The notes: generated by a model not told the origin, from the letters alone. 64,000 bases of DNA from Lysobacter capsici (GCF_014779555.2 NZ_CP094357.1:992001-1056000), one strand, 5' to 3'. Shown: positions 54,104-63,689, counted from the first letter of the stretch. Numbers and translations: made by a program.

Positions 54104-54907
54104 TTACTTGGCCGCGCGGCAATCCTTGAGGATCACCAGACGCTCGGCGTCTTCGTAGTAATCGAAGGTGCCGGTGAGGTTGATGCGGTCGTTGGTGCGC
54201 AGCGACAGTGCATAACCCTTCTGGTCGGAGGCCAGCTTGCACATCACCCGGGTCTGATAGAGCAGGGTGCGGCTCTGGGTCAGGCCGGGAATCAGCGACG
54301 GGTTCATGTCGTAGAACACGCGCAGGATGCCGCCTTCGGTGGTCACGCCCTTGTTCACGCCCTTGAGCGTGTAGACGCGGCCCTTGTAACGGGTGTCGAC
54401 GACGGCGACGTTTTCCTTGGCCTGCTGCTCGACCTCGGTGGCCAGCGCGGTGGCCGACATCGCGATCGGCTTGGCCGCCGCGGCCGCGGCGCGCGGCGGC
54501 GCGGTCTTGCCCGGCTTGAGCTGGGTCAGCATGCCGCACATGGCCTTCTTGATCTCGCCGGCGTTGCCGAACGAGCCCTTGCGGGTCTTGAGCACCATGC
54601 TGACTTCGCCGTCGGCGGTCGCGCTGATGCTGATCGGCAGCGGACGATGCACGGCGCTGGCCGGTTCCTCGACCAGCAGCGAGCCGCCCTGCAGGTCCTC
54701 GTCGAGGATCTGCATGCTGTTGCCGATGGCGATGTTGCGCATCTGGCCGATCGCGCTGGCGGTGCTCAGGCCGGCGACCTTCACCGAGGTGGAATACTCG
54801 CCGCCGGTGATGGGGTTGCCCTTCTTGGTGAAGTTGTCGTCGCATTGGTCGGCGAAGGCCGACAGCGACGGAACGAGCAGCAGCAGCGGTAAGAACTTGC
54901 CTTTCAT
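54104..54907 (-). CDS. Secreted protein of unknown function
   Basis: 267 residues with a signal peptide (MKGKFLPLLLLVPSLSAFA, then DQCDD). The mature region has a conserved-looking first half (GNPITGGEYSTSVKV), an Ala-rich middle (PRAAAAAAKPIAMSATALA) and a C-terminal half with two cysteines (VMCKLASD, KDCRAAK). No recognised domain. GGGAG lies just upstream of the ATG. No obvious partner. Confidence 0.72.
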   Translation of the reverse strand: MKGKFLPLLLLVPSLSAFADQCDDNFTKKGNPITGGEYSTSVKVAGLSTASAIGQMRNIAIGNSMQILDEDLQGGSLLVEEPASAVHRPLPISISATADGEVSMVLKTRKGSFGNAGEIKKAMCGMLTQLKPGKTAPPRAAAAAAKPIAMSATALATEVEQQAKENVAVVDTRYKGRVYTLKGVNKGVTTEGGILRVFYDMNPSLIPGLTQSRTLLYQTRVMCKLASDQKGYALSLRTNDRINLTGTFDYYEDAERLVILKDCRAAK

Positions 54908-55190
54908 CGAGCACTCCCTGAGTGATGAAACTTTGCGTCCGTGCGCCCCTGTGTCGCATGAACGCTTGCGGCGGCAGATTGCCGCAATCTCAGTGGCTAT
55001 TCAATGTGTAGACGGTGACGCCGCGCGCGCAGCGGCACGATTACCGGACGCAGCGCACAGTGTGACGGGGTGCTCGGCCTGGGAGGTCGGCGATGCCGCG
55101 TCGGGAAAGACGGATTCGTCGCGCCAGCCGCGGCGGTTGCTGCGCGGTTTGCCGATCCGGTCGTGATCGATCCGCCGCGCCGGGTTCGAC
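54908..55190. other. Intergenic region
   Basis: No gene, repeat or RNA recognised between the secreted protein gene and the VOC gene. It should hold the promoter of the former. Confidence 0.4.
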
Positions 55191-55631
55191 TCAGCAATCG
55201 GGATCTCGATCGTAACGGCGCTGCATTTCGTCCGGCTCGATTTTTTCGATGCTGTGGCCGATGTTCCAGCGATGGCCGAACGGGTCGATCACGGTGCCCG
55301 AGCGCTCGCCGTAGAAATGATCGCGCGGCGCCATCGCCAGTTGCGCGCCGGCGGCGACCGCGCGCGCGACCACGTCGTCGGCGTCGTCGACATGCAGGTG
55401 CAGGGTGTGGCTGTGGCCGCGCGCGGGTTCGGGGCGGCGGATATCGACCTCGGGGAATTCCTCGCACAGCATCAAGGTGGTGCCGCCCAGGTCGAGTTCG
55501 ACATGGCCGATGCGGCCGCCGGGTTCGACCAGGCGGAACTTCTCGCTGGCATCGAACACCTTGCAGTAGAACTCGACCGCGGCCTGGGCGTCGGCGACGC
55601 ACAGGTAGGAGAACAATTCGTGGACGGCCAT
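55191..55631 (-). CDS. VOC (glyoxalase/bleomycin-resistance-like) family protein
   Basis: 146 residues in two beta-alpha-beta-beta-beta halves: HELFSYLCVADAQAAVEFYCKVF-type start, HVELDLGGTTLMLCEE in the first half, and HLHVDDADDVVARAVAAGA with VIDPFGHRWNIGHSIE in the second. It resembles the PhnB-like VOC subgroup. Metal ligands and substrate cannot be fixed from sequence alone. It is a single-gene unit on the minus strand, 126 bp from the AraC gene start. Confidence 0.82.
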   Translation of the reverse strand: MAVHELFSYLCVADAQAAVEFYCKVFDASEKFRLVEPGGRIGHVELDLGGTTLMLCEEFPEVDIRRPEPARGHSHTLHLHVDDADDVVARAVAAGAQLAMAPRDHFYGERSGTVIDPFGHRWNIGHSIEKIEPDEMQRRYDRDPDC

Positions 55632-55757
55632 GGCGGGGCTCGGTTGGGTTGTGGTGGTGAGTCTGCGTCGGCGATCAAACGCCGGATTGGACGGAATTTA
55701 CCTGTGCTGCATCGGGAGCGCCGATGCTGTCAGGCCGGGCCCGTCACGATGCGCGGT

Positions 55758-56582
55758 TTAAGCCACCGGCAAATGATGCGCACTCGCCGCGGCGGCGGCC
55801 AGATACTCGCGCGGGCTCACTCCGGTGAACTCGCGGAATTCGCGGATCAGATGCGATTGATCGAAATAGCCCGCATCCAGCGCGAGTTGCGCCCAGCCCG
55901 GCCGCGGCGTCGCCGACAACGCCGTCAGCAGGCGCTTGAAACGCAGCACGCGCGCATAGCGCTTGGGCGCCAGACCGGCGACCTCGCGAAAGCGGGCGAT
56001 GAAGTGACGATGGCTGCGGCCGCTGCCTTGCGCGAGCGCGGCGATGCCAGCGGCGCCGATCGGTTCGTGTTGCAGTCGGTGCAGGGCGTCGGCGATCTGC
56101 GGATCCAGCCCATGCAGGGGCCGCAGGCGCGCGCGCAGGAAACGTTCGAACACGGAGCGGCGTCGGACCGGGTCGGCGGTCGCGGCCAGACGTTCGTACA
56201 AATCATCGGCCTGCGCGCCGCACAGATCGCGCAGATCGGTATGCGCGCCTTCCAGTTCGGCCGCGGACACGCCGAACAAGGCCAGCGCGGCGCCCGGCCG
56301 CAACACCGCGCCAACCGAAGCGGCCGGCAAGGAAGTGTCCTTGATGCAATACGAAGCCCGCGCCCCGCCCACCACCGCAGGCGAATACACCCGCCCGACC
56401 CGATCGGCCGCATCCGCATACAAGCGCAGCGGCGGACCATCCAGCCGTATCGCCAGATGCATCGCGCCGCTGGGCAGCGAGTGCTCGCGCGCATGCGCGG
56501 GCGCCGCGGCCGGACGCGCGCTGACCCAGACCTGTTCGATCCAGGGCCGCAGTTCCGGCAGCGACGGCGCGTCGGCGGACAT
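55758..56582 (-). CDS. AraC-family transcriptional regulator
   Basis: 274 residues. The N-terminal part (LRPWIEQVWVSARP, HSLPSGAMHLAIRL, GARASYCIKDT) resembles the sensor-like domain found in one-component AraC regulators; the C-terminal 100 residues hold the double HTH (AALAQGSGRSHRHFIARFRE and ALDAGYFDQSHLIREFREFT, ending GVSPREYLAA). It starts 9 bp after the pfp stop, so it is likely cotranscribed with pfp. The link between them is unexplained. Confidence 0.85.
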   Translation of the reverse strand: MSADAPSLPELRPWIEQVWVSARPAAAPAHAREHSLPSGAMHLAIRLDGPPLRLYADAADRVGRVYSPAVVGGARASYCIKDTSLPAASVGAVLRPGAALALFGVSAAELEGAHTDLRDLCGAQADDLYERLAATADPVRRRSVFERFLRARLRPLHGLDPQIADALHRLQHEPIGAAGIAALAQGSGRSHRHFIARFREVAGLAPKRYARVLRFKRLLTALSATPRPGWAQLALDAGYFDQSHLIREFREFTGVSPREYLAAAAASAHHLPVA

Positions 56583-56591
56583 GGCCCGGGC

Positions 56592-57872
56592 TCAGCCCTC
56601 GAACGGCGGCAGCTTGGGCTTGACCGCGACGTTCTTGAGCGCGACGTACTTCGGCAGGCCATCGCGCCCGTACGGCGGCGGCGCCTCGCCGCGGATCAGC
56701 GGCTCCAGATAGCGCCGCGCGGCCGCGGTGATGCCGTAGCCGTCCTTGCGCAGAAACCCGGCCGGCATCTTCTTCTCGTGATTGGCCACCTTGTCCAGCG
56801 GCGCGGCCTCGATCTTCCAGCGATACGGCGAATCGGAGGTGCGCACGATCACCGGCATCACCGAGTTCATGCCCTTGAGCGCGTACTCGACCGCGGCCTT
56901 GCCGACCGCGCGCGCCTGTTCGACGTCGGTCTTGGAGGCGACGTGCCGGGCCGAACGCTGCAGATAATCGGGCAGCGCCCAATGCACCTTGTAGCCCAGC
57001 GCGTCCTTGACCCGCCCGGCCAGATGCGAGGCGACCCCGCCGAGTTGGGTATGGCCGAACGAATCCTTGCCGCCGCCGGCATCGGCGACGAAGCGGCCGT
57101 CGGTGGTCTGGATGCCCTCGCTGGCGACCACCACGCAGTAACCCACGCGTTCGACCGTGGCTTTGACCTTGGCGAAGAAATCGGCTTCGTTGTAAGGGCG
57201 CTCGGGAAACAGGATCAGGTGCGGCGCGGCGTCCGCGCCGTCGCCGGCCAGGCCGGCCGCGGCCGCGAGCCAGCCGGCATGGCGGCCCATCGCCTCGTAG
57301 ACAAACACCTTGGTCGAGGTCTCGGCCATCGCCGCCACGTCCAGCGCGGCCTCGCGCACCGACACCGCGGTGTACTTGGCGGCCGAGCCGAAGCCCGGGC
57401 AGCAGTCGGTCACCGCCAGGTCGTTGTCGACCGTCTTGGGCACGCCGATGCAGGTCAGCGGATAGCCGAACTCGGCCGCCAGGCGCGACACCTTGAGCGC
57501 GGTGTCGGCCGAATCGTTGCCGCCGTTGTAGAGGAACCAGCGCACGTCGTGGGCCTTGAGCACGGCCAGCAGGCGCTCGTAGCGGGCGCGGTCGGCGTCC
57601 AGCGACTTCAGCTTGACCCGGCACGAGCCGAACGCGCCGCCGGGGGTGTGGCCCAGGGCCGCGATCGCCGCGGCCGACTCCTTGGAGGTGTCGATCAGCT
57701 CCTCGCGCAGCGCGCCGAGGATGCCGTTGCGGGCCGCCAATACCTTGATTCCGCGCGCCCGCGCGGTCTCGATCACCGCCGAGGCGGTGGCGTTGATGAC
57801 GGCGGTCACACCGCCCGATTGCGCATACAGCAGGTTTCCAGCGGGTTTTGCGGAGGACTTCGCGGTCGGCAT
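56592..57872 (-). CDS. pfp: Pyrophosphate-dependent 6-phosphofructokinase
   Basis: Interconverts fructose 6-phosphate and fructose 1,6-bisphosphate using PPi, reversibly. The 426 residues have the phosphate-donor loop GGNDSADT (117-124), in which Asp120 replaces the glycine of ATP enzymes (GGDGS), and the lysine of GVPKTVDNDL; both indicate PPi rather than ATP. The first Asp of the usual GGDDS is Asn here. YEAMGRHAGWLAAAA is the fructose-phosphate site. Divergent from adk, with about 200 bp between the starts. Confidence 0.93.
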   Translation of the reverse strand: MPTAKSSAKPAGNLLYAQSGGVTAVINATASAVIETARARGIKVLAARNGILGALREELIDTSKESAAAIAALGHTPGGAFGSCRVKLKSLDADRARYERLLAVLKAHDVRWFLYNGGNDSADTALKVSRLAAEFGYPLTCIGVPKTVDNDLAVTDCCPGFGSAAKYTAVSVREAALDVAAMAETSTKVFVYEAMGRHAGWLAAAAGLAGDGADAAPHLILFPERPYNEADFFAKVKATVERVGYCVVVASEGIQTTDGRFVADAGGGKDSFGHTQLGGVASHLAGRVKDALGYKVHWALPDYLQRSARHVASKTDVEQARAVGKAAVEYALKGMNSVMPVIVRTSDSPYRWKIEAAPLDKVANHEKKMPAGFLRKDGYGITAAARRYLEPLIRGEAPPPYGRDGLPKYVALKNVAVKPKLPPFEG

Positions 57873-57898
57873 GGGGATTCCAGGATTTGCGCCGGTTT

Positions 57899-57914
57899 GC
57901 GGTAAGCTGACCGC
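57899..57914. promoter_or_regulatory. Short palindrome in the pfp-adk divergent region
   Basis: GCGGT-AAGCTG-ACCGC, a 5-bp inverted repeat with a 6-bp centre, 27 bp upstream of the pfp ATG. It could be an operator or chance. Confidence 0.3.
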
Positions 57915-58075
57915 ACTATTCCCGGCGGGTGAATGGCGGCTGTGAGTGTAGCGCCGCCCCGCGGACGGGCCAGCGACGGGGTCGGCGATCGCCGATCCGG
58001 GGCGCGGCCCGGCGGGCCGCCCCGGCGCAGTGCGCGCGGGTGCGACGGTTTCATGTTGTCTCAGGAGCGATGTTG

Positions 58076-58654
58076 ATGCGATTGGTATTACTGGGCGCGC
58101 CCGGTTCCGGCAAGGGCACGCAAGCCACGCGGCTCAAGGAGCATCTGCAGGTGCCGCATATTTCCACCGGCGATCTGTTGCGCGCCGAAGTGGCCGCCGG
58201 CAGCAAGCTGGGCCTGGAAGCCAAGGCGGTGATGGACGCCGGCAATCTGGTCAGCGACGAAATCCTGCTGGGCATGCTCGAGGACCGCTTCTCGCGTCCC
58301 GACACCGCCGGCGGTTTCATTCTCGACGGCTACCCGCGCAACCTGGCCCAGGCCGATGCGATGGACGCGCTGCTCAAGAAGATCGGCCAGCCGATGGACT
58401 TCGCCGTGCAGCTGGAAGTGCCGATCGAGCTGCTGGTCGAGCGCATCGCCGGCCGCGCCGCCGAGCAGGGCCGCAAGGACGACAGTCCCGAAGCCGTGCG
58501 CACCCGTCTGAAGGTGTACGACGAGGTCACCGCGCCGGTCATCGAGTACTACCGCCAGCACGGCCGCCTGACCGTGGTCGACGGCGTGGGTTCGCTGGAC
58601 GAAGTGTTCACCCGCATCATCGAGGCGCTGGAGCCGGCGCCGACGGTGGGTTGA
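58076..58654 (+). CDS. adk: Adenylate kinase (short-LID type)
   Basis: Balances ATP, ADP and AMP. The 192 residues begin MRLVLLGAPGSGKGTQATRL (P-loop GAPGSGKGT). HISTGDLLRAEV and GFILDGYPRNLAQA are AMP-site segments. The LID is short (IAGRAAEQGRKDDSP), lacking the ~27-residue insertion of E. coli Adk, as in other xanthomonads. An ATG at 58070 is too close to AGGAG; 58076 has 8-nt spacing and the family N-terminus. A family A repeat follows. Confidence 0.96.
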   Translation: MRLVLLGAPGSGKGTQATRLKEHLQVPHISTGDLLRAEVAAGSKLGLEAKAVMDAGNLVSDEILLGMLEDRFSRPDTAGGFILDGYPRNLAQADAMDALLKKIGQPMDFAVQLEVPIELLVERIAGRAAEQGRKDDSPEAVRTRLKVYDEVTAPVIEYYRQHGRLTVVDGVGSLDEVFTRIIEALEPAPTVG

Positions 58655-58675
58655 GTTATTCGTAGTGGTTTGTGC

Positions 58676-58870
58676 TCCCTCTCCCGCCTGCGGGAGAGGG
58701 CCGGGGTGAGGGCTCACACGCCCGTACTCCTGTCGTGAGCGGGGAATCTGAGGCTGTCGAGCAGGGCTTGTGCGCGGTTGCAACTGCCGTCGTTGACCGA
58801 TCCTCGCGTGCCCTCACCCCAGCCCTCTCAGCTCTGCACTTCCTTCGGTCGCCGCAAGCGGAAGAGGGGG
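58676..58870. repeat. Family A inverted-repeat element, copy 4 (right arm degenerate)
   Basis: The left arm (58676-58713) matches the other copies; the right arm (about 58811-58870) begins CCCTCACCCCAGCCCTCTC but is interrupted by about 25 unrelated bases before AAGAGGGGG. The spacer is about 100 bp, longer than in the other copies. It fills the adk-mpl gap. Confidence 0.75.
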
Positions 58871-58931
58871 CGCTGGTGCCAGCGGGAGCCGCTTTGTTGA
58901 ACACCCGCCTCCTCTTTCGGAATCTCGGATC

Positions 58932-60305
58932 TTGAAGCTCCATATCTTGGGCATCGCCGGCACCTTCATGGGCGGCGTCGCCGCGCTCGCGCGCGAACTC
59001 GGGCATGAGGTCGAAGGCAGCGACCAGGCGGTGTACCCGCCGATGTCGACCCAGCTCGAACAACTCGGCATCGCGCTGCAGCAAGGCTACAAGCCCGAAC
59101 ACATTTCCGCCGATTGCGATCAGATCGTGGTCGGCAACGCGCTCTCGCGCGGCAACGCCGCGGTCGAGCAGGTGCTCGACGACGGGCGCAAATACACCTC
59201 CGGCGCGCAGTGGTTGTCCGAACAGGTGTTGCCCGGGCGCGACACGCTCGCGGTCGCCGGCACCCACGGCAAGACCACGACCACTTCGATCCTGACCTGG
59301 CTGCTGCAGGCCGCCGGCCGCGAGCCCGGTTTTCTGATCGGTGGCGTCGCCGAGGATTTCGGCGTGTCCGCGCGCATCGGCGGCGGCCGCGAGTTCGTGG
59401 TCGAGGCCGACGAATACGACACCGCGTTCTTCGACAAGCGCAGCAAGTTCGTCCACTACCGGCCGCTGGTGGCGATCCTCAACAACCTCGAATACGACCA
59501 CGCCGATATCTTCCCCGACGTGGCCGCGATCCAGCGCCAGTTCCACCACTTGGTGCGGACCGTGCCGCGCCGCGGCCGCCTGATCGTCAACGGCGAAGAC
59601 GAGCGCCTGAGCGAAGTGCTGGCGATGGGCTGCTGGACGCCGGTCGAACGCTTCGGCCTGGAAGGCAAGGCCGGTTACGAATGGACCGCGCGGCTGCTGG
59701 CCGACGACGGCAGCGCGTTCGTGGTGATCCATCGCGGCCGCGACATCGGCGAAGTGCGCTGGCCCTTGCTTGGTCGCCACAACGTCATGAATGCATTGGC
59801 CGCGCTCGCCGCGGCCAACGCGGTCGGGGTCGACGTCGCTTCGGTGCTGCCGGCGCTGGCCGGGTTCCGCAGCGTCAAGCGCCGGCTCGAAGTGATCGGC
59901 GAAACCGGCGGGATCACCGTGTACGACGACTTCGCCCATCATCCGACCGCGATCGCGACCACGCTTGCCGGTTTGCGCGCGCGCGTGGGCGACGCGCGCA
60001 TCGTGGTGGCGATGGAGCCGCGCAGCAATTCGATGCGGCTGGGCGCGCATTCCGACGCGCTCGCGCCGTCGCTCGACGGTGCCGATGTCGTCGTGTTCCT
60101 GCATCGGCCCGAACTGGCCTGGGACGCGGGCAAGGTCCTCGCCGGCCTGCGCGGCGAAGGCGTGACCGTGGCCGACGCCGATGGCTTGATCGCCGCGTTG
60201 CGCGAACGCGTGCGCGCCGGCGACCACGTCGTGTTCATGTCCAACGGCGGCTTCGATGGTGCGCCTCGGCGGTTTTTTGCTGAGGCCGGGATTGGGGATT
60301 CGTGA
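58932..60305 (+). CDS. mpl: UDP-MurNAc:L-Ala-gamma-D-Glu-meso-DAP ligase (murein recycling)
   Basis: Reattaches recycled tripeptide from peptidoglycan to UDP-MurNAc, in the cytoplasm. The 457 residues start KLHILGIAGTFMGGVAALA, the Mpl N-terminus, and carry the Mur-ligase P-loop GTHGKTTTTS (about 110-119), EADEYDTAFFDKRSKF and DDFAHHPTAI. The start is TTG at 58932; no ATG precedes the conserved domain. The last residues (GIGDS) are read from a family E GGGATT/GGGGATTC repeat, so the true C-terminus has been altered by it. Confidence 0.95.
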   Translation: MKLHILGIAGTFMGGVAALARELGHEVEGSDQAVYPPMSTQLEQLGIALQQGYKPEHISADCDQIVVGNALSRGNAAVEQVLDDGRKYTSGAQWLSEQVLPGRDTLAVAGTHGKTTTTSILTWLLQAAGREPGFLIGGVAEDFGVSARIGGGREFVVEADEYDTAFFDKRSKFVHYRPLVAILNNLEYDHADIFPDVAAIQRQFHHLVRTVPRRGRLIVNGEDERLSEVLAMGCWTPVERFGLEGKAGYEWTARLLADDGSAFVVIHRGRDIGEVRWPLLGRHNVMNALAALAAANAVGVDVASVLPALAGFRSVKRRLEVIGETGGITVYDDFAHHPTAIATTLAGLRARVGDARIVVAMEPRSNSMRLGAHSDALAPSLDGADVVVFLHRPELAWDAGKVLAGLRGEGVTVADADGLIAALRERVRAGDHVVFMSNGGFDGAPRRFFAEAGIGDS

Positions 60306-60330
60306 TTCGGGATTGGCAAAAGCGGGATTG
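60285..60330. repeat. Family E heptamer cluster at the mpl 3' end
   Basis: Consecutive GGGATT, GGGGATTC and GATTCGGGATT units span the mpl stop codon. They match the heptamers at 3377-3477 and 63632-63670. Confidence 0.65.
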
Positions 60331-60518
60331 GTGAGGGCGGGATTTGCTTCGGCTTGGGTGATGCGTTGAAGCGTGGGGCGATGCGTTCAACGCCATCATG
60401 CGATCGCGATTTTGTTTATCGGCTTTATCGCCGTGCCGCTGGCGCGAGCCGAGCTCGCGTTTCTACAGCACCGATAAAGCGCTCGAAACACCGGCCTGGG
60501 GCCGGGTACACTGCGGCC

Positions 60519-61109
60519 ATGTCGTCCGAGCCCGCCGTCGCCGAATCGCTGGGATTGTTCCCGCTGCACACCGTGCTGCTGCCGGGCGGCTCGCTGAGCC
60601 TGCGCGTATTCGAACGCCGTTATCTCGATCTGGTGCGCGAATGCGGCCGGGTCGGTCGCGGCTTCGGGGTCTGCCTGATCATCGATGGCGAAGAAGTCGG
60701 TGCGCCGGCCGCCGCAGCAGCGTTCGGCACCGAAGCGGTGATCGAGGATTTCGGCACCGGCGACGACGGCCTGTTGACCTTGCGGGTGCGCGGCGCGCGA
60801 CGCTTCCACGCCGACCGCGTGCGGGTACGCGACAACGGCTTGCAGGTCGCGGACGTGCGTTGGTGCGAGCCCGATCCTGACGAAGTCGTGCGGCCCGAGC
60901 ATTCGCTGCTGGTGACCTTGCTGGAGCGTTTGTTCGAACAGGCCGGCGGCGAGCACAGCAAGGCCGCGCATTCGCGTTTCGACGACGCGGCCTGGGTCGG
61001 TTGGCGGCTGGCCGAACTGTTGCCGTTGTCGTTATCGCAGCGGCAGATGCTGCTGCAACTGGACGATCCGCATGCGCGGCTGGATCAGGTGTTGGCGTTG
61101 TTGCCTTGA
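60519..61109 (+). CDS. LON substrate-binding domain protein
   Basis: 196 residues: LGLFPLHTVLLPGGSLSLRVFERRYLDLV is the N-terminal LON-domain start, here as a stand-alone protein without protease or AAA parts. Such proteins are common near mpl in xanthomonads; the function is unknown. The frame opens upstream at 60354, but the family start is the ATG at 60519. It ends just before a family C repeat. Confidence 0.85.
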   Translation: MSSEPAVAESLGLFPLHTVLLPGGSLSLRVFERRYLDLVRECGRVGRGFGVCLIIDGEEVGAPAAAAAFGTEAVIEDFGTGDDGLLTLRVRGARRFHADRVRVRDNGLQVADVRWCEPDPDEVVRPEHSLLVTLLERLFEQAGGEHSKAAHSRFDDAAWVGWRLAELLPLSLSQRQMLLQLDDPHARLDQVLALLP

Positions 61110-61159
61110 GTGGTTGGGGTTGGCGCTGCGGCTGCATCAAAAGCAAAGCAAAACAAAAG

Positions 61160-61451
61160 CAAAAGCGAATCCCCCCTGGCTCCCCTTTTCCAAAGGGGGG
61201 AACCCGTCTTGTGGTTTTTGGGGGACGGATGCGGCGAAGCTTCGAATAGAGGCTTATTCGAATGGGATGAGCCGCTAGGCGGTGACTCATGCCGGATCGA
61301 TCGCAACGAACTCAATAGCCTGCAATTTCAAGCCTGCAATCGGCCGAACTGATCCGGCCGAGAGAGAGCGATCAAACCAACCCGACGCGGTGCCCCTTGC
61401 CCAAAGGTTTTCCCCCCTTTGGAAAAGGGGGGCAGGGGGGATTCGCTTTTA
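61160..61451. repeat. Family C inverted repeat, copy 3
   Basis: Arms at 61160-61203 and 61407-61451 (edges AAAAGCGAATCCCCC and GGGGGGATTCGCTTTT) with the CCCCTTT..AAAGGGG hairpins. The 200-bp spacer has no recognised feature. It separates the convergent LON-domain and DedA/PAP2 genes. Confidence 0.88.
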
Positions 61452-61480
61452 CTCCACGCCCCAACGCATCCCGCATCCAT

Positions 61481-63496
61481 TCACTGCCCCGACACAGCCC
61501 CCGGCCCCCGATACTGCGATTGCATCCGCAGCACCTCCACCCCGTTCTTCGGATGCGCCTGCTGGATCATGGTGAAACCGGTCAGCGCCCTGCGCACCTG
61601 CGCATGCGCATTGCCGTCGTCGGGCTGCGGCAACCACAGCGCGGCCGCGTCGAACGGCTTGTTGAGCTTCAAGGTCTGAGTCGTGCCGATCCACAGCGGC
61701 GTCCCGTCGGACAGCACCGCCGGCGCCGGCCACAGGCGCAGCGCGTACTGAACATCCGGGGTCGGCCCGTCGCGCAGCATCAGCAGGGTTTCGGCCTGCG
61801 CGTCGAGGGTCGCCGGCAGCACCACCTGATCGCGCGCCGCGGTGTCGTCGTCGAGCAAGGCGATCGTTGCCAGCCAGTCGGCCTGCGGTTGCACGCGCCA
61901 GCCATTGGCTTCCAGGGTCGCGCGCAACGGCGGCAAGGGCCCGGCGATCTGCAGGTCCAGCGGCCAGCGCCGGCGCGCATCGCTTTCGTTGCGTTGCGCG
62001 GGCAAGGTGGTCCAATCGTGTTTCCACCACGCATCGGCGTTCAACACCGTGGTCGGCGTGGCCGAGGCGAACTTGGCCAGCAGCGCATCGGCCGAGCGCG
62101 GCGCATGCCACAGCGCGGCGGCGACGAACACGCTGTAGAACAGCCACGCCAGCGGCCGCATCCAGAACGAACGCGCGACGTGGCGGCGATAGGCGATGCC
62201 CAGCACCAGCAGCCAGACGATGCCGAACAAGGTGCCGCCGACCAGATCGCTGGGCCAGTGCGCGCCCAGATACAACCGCGAAAATCCGACGAGGGTGGTG
62301 ACCACGCCCGCCAGCAGGTACGGCCACACCCGCTGCCGTCCCGGCAATTCGCGCGCGATCAGCACCGCGAAGAAACCGAACACGATCGTGGTCATGGTGA
62401 CCGCGACCGACGGGAAGCCGAAACCGGCCGGCGCGGTCGGCGGACGCGGCATGTCGATCGCCGCCTCCAGCAACGAGGTCAGCACCAGCCCGAACACGAT
62501 CGCGCCGACCCAGTGCGCCGCGGCCATCCAGCGCCGACGCCAGGCCAGATACGCCAGCACCGCCAGCGAGGCCGGGGCCAGCACCTGCGCGTCGCCGAGG
62601 CAGGCCAGCGCGGCCATCAATCGGTCGGCGAGCGGATTGCGCAAGGTCCACATGAACTCGTGGATGGTGTGATCGATCTGCAGCGGCCCGCCGCTGGCGA
62701 GCAAGGTCGCCAGCAGGGTGAACCAGATCCAGCTGATCGCGAGCAGACACACCGCCAACATCACCAGCGAGGCCGATTCGGGGCGGTTGGGATCGATCAG
62801 CGCGCCGGCGTAGCGGCCCAGGTGCGGATGCGCGCGGGTCCAGCGCAGCGCGCGCGCGAGCAGGTTGTTGGCGTGCGAGGCGAACCAGCGCCAGGTGTAG
62901 AGCACCGTCGCCCAGACCAGCGCCACCGCGATCAGCAGCGCGCCGAGCACCAGCGCGAGCCGGTCGGCGACCGCCGCGACCGCGTCGTAGGACGCGCCCA
63001 GCACCCAGCCCGGCGCGAGGAACAACGCCGACCAGCCCACGCAGGCGACGAAGCTGGGCAAGGCGTAGCGGCGTATCGGCATGCGCAACATGCCGGCGAT
63101 GGCCGGCACGAACGGCCGGATCGCGCCGACGAAGCGGGCGATCAGGATGCTCTTGCTGCCGTGGCGGTGGAAGATGGTTTCGCCGCGGTCGAGCCATTGC
63201 GGATAGCGCGCGAACGGCCAGCGTTGACGCAGCTGCGGCCCCCAGCGACGACCGATCCAATAGCTCAGGCCGTCGCCGGCGAACGCGCCGAGGGTCGAGC
63301 AGGCCAGCGCATACGGGCCGTTGATATGGCCCAGGCCGACCAGGGTGCCGACCGCGAACAGCAGCGGCAGCGCCGGCACCACGATGCCGAGGATGATGAG
63401 CGCGTCGCAGAAGGCGATCAGGAAGATCACCACGCCCGCGGCGATCGGATGGGCCGCGATCCATGCGGTCGCGCTTTCAAGCCAGGCTGAGTCCAT
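61481..63496 (-). CDS. DedA-family / PAP2-superfamily fusion membrane protein
   Basis: 671 residues. The N-terminal 200 residues are a DedA/SNARE-associated domain (GVVIFLIAFCDALIILGIVVP, FVGAIRPFVPAIAGML). The middle (about 240-440) is a PAP2 phosphatase-like helical domain, keeping RP (IDMPRP), a changed second motif (FPSVAV instead of PSGH) and an intact third motif (SRLYLGAHWPSD). The C-terminal 170 residues (from about 500) resemble the LssY C-terminal domain. It would act on undecaprenyl or phospholipid phosphates, but the degenerate motif leaves catalysis in doubt. Confidence 0.88.
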   Translation of the reverse strand: MDSAWLESATAWIAAHPIAAGVVIFLIAFCDALIILGIVVPALPLLFAVGTLVGLGHINGPYALACSTLGAFAGDGLSYWIGRRWGPQLRQRWPFARYPQWLDRGETIFHRHGSKSILIARFVGAIRPFVPAIAGMLRMPIRRYALPSFVACVGWSALFLAPGWVLGASYDAVAAVADRLALVLGALLIAVALVWATVLYTWRWFASHANNLLARALRWTRAHPHLGRYAGALIDPNRPESASLVMLAVCLLAISWIWFTLLATLLASGGPLQIDHTIHEFMWTLRNPLADRLMAALACLGDAQVLAPASLAVLAYLAWRRRWMAAAHWVGAIVFGLVLTSLLEAAIDMPRPPTAPAGFGFPSVAVTMTTIVFGFFAVLIARELPGRQRVWPYLLAGVVTTLVGFSRLYLGAHWPSDLVGGTLFGIVWLLVLGIAYRRHVARSFWMRPLAWLFYSVFVAAALWHAPRSADALLAKFASATPTTVLNADAWWKHDWTTLPAQRNESDARRRWPLDLQIAGPLPPLRATLEANGWRVQPQADWLATIALLDDDTAARDQVVLPATLDAQAETLLMLRDGPTPDVQYALRLWPAPAVLSDGTPLWIGTTQTLKLNKPFDAAALWLPQPDDGNAHAQVRRALTGFTMIQQAHPKNGVEVLRMQSQYRGPGAVSGQ

Positions 63497-63631
63497 CGGG
63501 CGATTATAGGCAGCGCTCTCTGTGGCGCGGGTGACTGGATGGTGCCGGGAATCGGGAATAGGGAGTCGGGAATAGTGGAAGCCGGATGCACCGGCTGGCT
63601 TGCGTCAACGAGCCCATGGGCTTTTGCTGTT

Positions 63632-63670
63632 CCCGATTCCCGATTCCCGATTCCCGATTCCCGATTCCCC
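63632..63670. repeat. Family E array: five tandem CCCGATT heptamers, with an inverted partner
   Basis: CCCGATT repeated five times in tandem at 63632-63670; reverse-oriented GGGAATC units occur at 63546-63575. It lies between the DedA/PAP2 gene and the kinase-like gene, 20 bp upstream of the latter's ATG. Confidence 0.85.
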
Positions 63671-63689
63671 GCGAAGTACACTTCCCCCA

